In this document: piece after piece, positions 15,105-16,264 of the stretch | How positions within the stretch are numbered: the first letter of the stretch is position 1 | Layout of the letters: each line of letters begins with the position of its first letter | Origin: CAYUAI01 sp964442745 | GTDB lineage: Bacteria; Pseudomonadota; Gammaproteobacteria; S012-40 | Direction: 5' to 3' | DNA: 16,264 nt | NCBI GenBank assembly: GCA_964442745.1 | Contig: CAYUAI010000089.1 | Coordinates: 1 to 16,264, forward strand | The notes under the pieces: generated by a model | Seen by the model: only the letters and a program-made list of their open reading frames with translations | The model's database searches: none | What the model was told of the DNA's origin: nothing | Made by a program: the position numbers and the translations under genes

Positions 15105-15154
15105 TCGTTAGCACTAAATAAACTAAATATTTAATTCACGGTGATATTCCTATA
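15105..15154. repeat. Repeat module A (copy 2 of 2)
   Basis: The second copy of the block at 12702-12751 (43 of 50 identical). It lies in the gap before the membrane-protein gene, 122 bases from its start, a spacing similar to that of copy 1 before the DUF1801 gene. A GTTAGGC that fits the attC core consensus GTTRRRY follows at 15224-15230, but no convincing partner box was found. Confidence 0.65.
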
Positions 15155-15275
15155 ATTTTTCGTATGTCGAAAACTCCATTTCACACAAAAAAGCAACCAC
15201 TTTTTCCTGCCGCTGAGCATAACGTTAGGCGAGCGAAAACTTTTGTGAGCTATCGTTATTTTCAGTTGAAAGACG

Positions 15276-15857
15276 ATGTATAAAGAATTTCTTAGCACGA
15301 CAGCCATTGCGCTCACGTTTATTGCATTTTTTCCATATATTCACTCGATACTCAAAAATGAAGTAAAGCCCCATGTGTTTTCCTGGGTGATATGGGGTTT
15401 TACTTCATTCATCGTCTTTCTAGCACAATTGGAAGGTGGCGGCGGAATCGGAGCTTGGCCTATTGGGGTGTCTGGGGTAATAACGATTTTCGTTGCACTA
15501 TTGGCGTACATCAAAAAATCAGACATTCGCATTACAAAAACTGATTGGGCTTTCTTTGTATCAGCAATGGCTTCCTTACCATTCTGGTACTTTACCTCAG
15601 ATCCATTATGGGCCGTACTTATATTGACCACTGTTGACATTCTAGGGTTTGGCCCAACAGTACGGAAGGCATACTCTTACCCACATGAAGAAAATATATT
15701 ATTTTTCTCACTTTTTATGGCACGTAACTTAATTTCCATCATGGCATTGGAGTATTATTCACTGACAACCGTACTCTTCCCTGCCGCTATAGCCGGGGCG
15801 TCTTTGGCCTTGGTATCAATGATAATGATCCGCCGGAAAATTGTAGCAGGGAACTGA
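15276..15857 (+). CDS. Seven-helix membrane protein, PQ-loop/SWEET-like
   Basis: A 193-residue inner-membrane protein with about seven predicted helices (roughly 5-25, 35-52, 62-80, 92-108, 110-130, 140-160, 165-185). Two segments look like halves of a duplicated three-helix unit: FFPYIHSILKNEVKPHVFSW near the start, and ILGFGPTVRKAYSYPHEENI in the second half. Each has a proline-tyrosine or glycine-proline turn, a basic residue and a following Pro. This is the pattern of PQ-loop/SemiSWEET transporters, so small-molecule transport is a reasonable inference, not a demonstrated function. I do not recognise a named family. The ribosome site is weak (GAAAGA). It is the last clear gene of the accessory run. 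Confidence 0.75.
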   Translation: MYKEFLSTTAIALTFIAFFPYIHSILKNEVKPHVFSWVIWGFTSFIVFLAQLEGGGGIGAWPIGVSGVITIFVALLAYIKKSDIRITKTDWAFFVSAMASLPFWYFTSDPLWAVLILTTVDILGFGPTVRKAYSYPHEENILFFSLFMARNLISIMALEYYSLTTVLFPAAIAGASLALVSMIMIRRKIVAGN

Positions 15858-16074
15858 GAGATTGAGTTCAATAGTAAAGCCGGGGTTATTGATAGTGAAA
15901 TCGCCAAGGAATGGGCTACCTAATGATGGATGTCATGGTCTGAAATTTTTGAGCGATCACTCATTCACAACTTTAAAATATTTTGCATTGCTAGAAAATA
16001 AGATTCATATTATTTACAACCGCTGTCACAGCAATAATGACATCACCCGCTCTCATATTTTAATGATATCCTAC
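15858..16074. other. Intergenic region with a short AAGGAATGGGC copy
   Basis: No supported gene. At 15906-15916 the repeat core AAGGAATGGGC recurs, preceded by AATCGCC as in the copy at 6049, and 48 bases after the membrane-protein stop. An open frame of 89 codons starting at 15862 runs through this repeat and into the palindromic element, so it is treated as chance. Confidence 0.5.
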
Positions 16075-16216
16075 ATATACCCAAAGCGGTTGAGATTTAG
16101 GTATTCAGTGCGAGGTATATTTTTGTCTTGACACCAACAGTAGGTGCATTAGACGACACCATCAGGGCAAAAATAGAGCCGCAATAAAGCCTAAATCTTA
16201 AACGCTACGGGTATAT
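16075..16216. mobile_element. MITE-like palindromic element (second family)
   Basis: A 142-bp near-complete palindrome. The left end ATATACCCAAAGCGGTTGAG and the right end, read on the other strand, ATATACCCGTAGCGTTTAAG continue into a shared AGATTTAGG, agreeing at 23 of the first 27 bases. The similarity goes on inward (TGCG, then TATTTTTG) almost to the centre. No coding capacity. It is unrelated in sequence to the AAGGAATGGGC family. The ends being closed by T/A-rich sequence is consistent with a transposon-derived element, but target-site duplication is not clear. Confidence 0.65.
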
Positions 16217-16222
16217 AATACT

Positions 16223-16264
16223 ATGATTGTAGAAAAACGTACCACTTTTGGAAACCGTAAATTC
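16223..16264 (+). CDS. Possible start of a gene cut by the window edge
   Basis: An ATG just after the palindromic element opens a 14-codon frame (MIVEKRTTFGNRKF) that runs off the window. TATATAATA precedes it and could be a -10 region made by the end of the element. There is no ribosome site, so this may be nothing. Confidence 0.2.
   Translation, partial: MIVEKRTTFGNRKF

Noticed and set aside
15100..15230. attC site ending in GTTAGGC at 15224
   Set aside because: The right core box fits the consensus, but no matching RYYYAAC box at a usual distance and no L-box pairing were found.
15862..16131. Plus-strand frame of 89 codons after the membrane protein
   Set aside because: It is made of the AAGGAATGGGC repeat, AT-rich filler and the left arm of a palindromic element, so it is open by chance.

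Overview
The window reads as a gammaproteobacterial chromosome segment of moderate, slightly AT-leaning composition. Support for this is a tRNA-Arg with an encoded CCA end, an MMPL/RND transporter paired with a LolA-like periplasmic protein, a MetA-family (HTS) acyltransferase and long AT-rich intergenic stretches. I cannot name a genus. No phage, CRISPR or toxin-antitoxin system, integrase or full transposase is visible.

Bases 1-8447 are mostly a housekeeping-style region. It starts with a long-chain acyl-CoA ligase gene (minus strand). Divergent from it is a two-gene operon for an RND/MMPL exporter and a secreted LolA-like protein that overlap by 14 bases. Next are a hexapeptide-repeat acyltransferase, a MetA-family homoserine acyltransferase of a divergent subgroup, a conserved P-loop ATPase (all minus strand) and tRNA-Arg(UCG).

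Bases 8448-11576 hold two related palindromic, MITE-like elements around a doubtful small ORF, a NahK-like sugar kinase of the APH fold (minus strand), and a divergent secreted YVTN beta-propeller protein.

Bases 11577-16264 look accessory. There are two gene remnants: the N-terminal part of a conserved hypothetical protein and the C-terminal part of an NAD(P)-binding SDR protein. Small genes follow in one orientation: DUF1801, VOC/glyoxalase, YCII, a PdxJ-family protein and a seven-helix PQ-loop-like membrane protein. Between them lie large intergenic gaps with hairpins and two kinds of repeat module, each present twice. The layout resembles a gene-cassette array, but I could not find convincing attC sites or an integrase.

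The most striking non-coding signal is a dispersed repeat with the core AAGGAATGGGC. It occurs about six times and often supplies or directly follows the stop codon of a gene. It also forms the ends of a palindromic element of about 172 bp between two convergent reading frames. A second, unrelated palindromic element of about 142 bp lies at the right edge.
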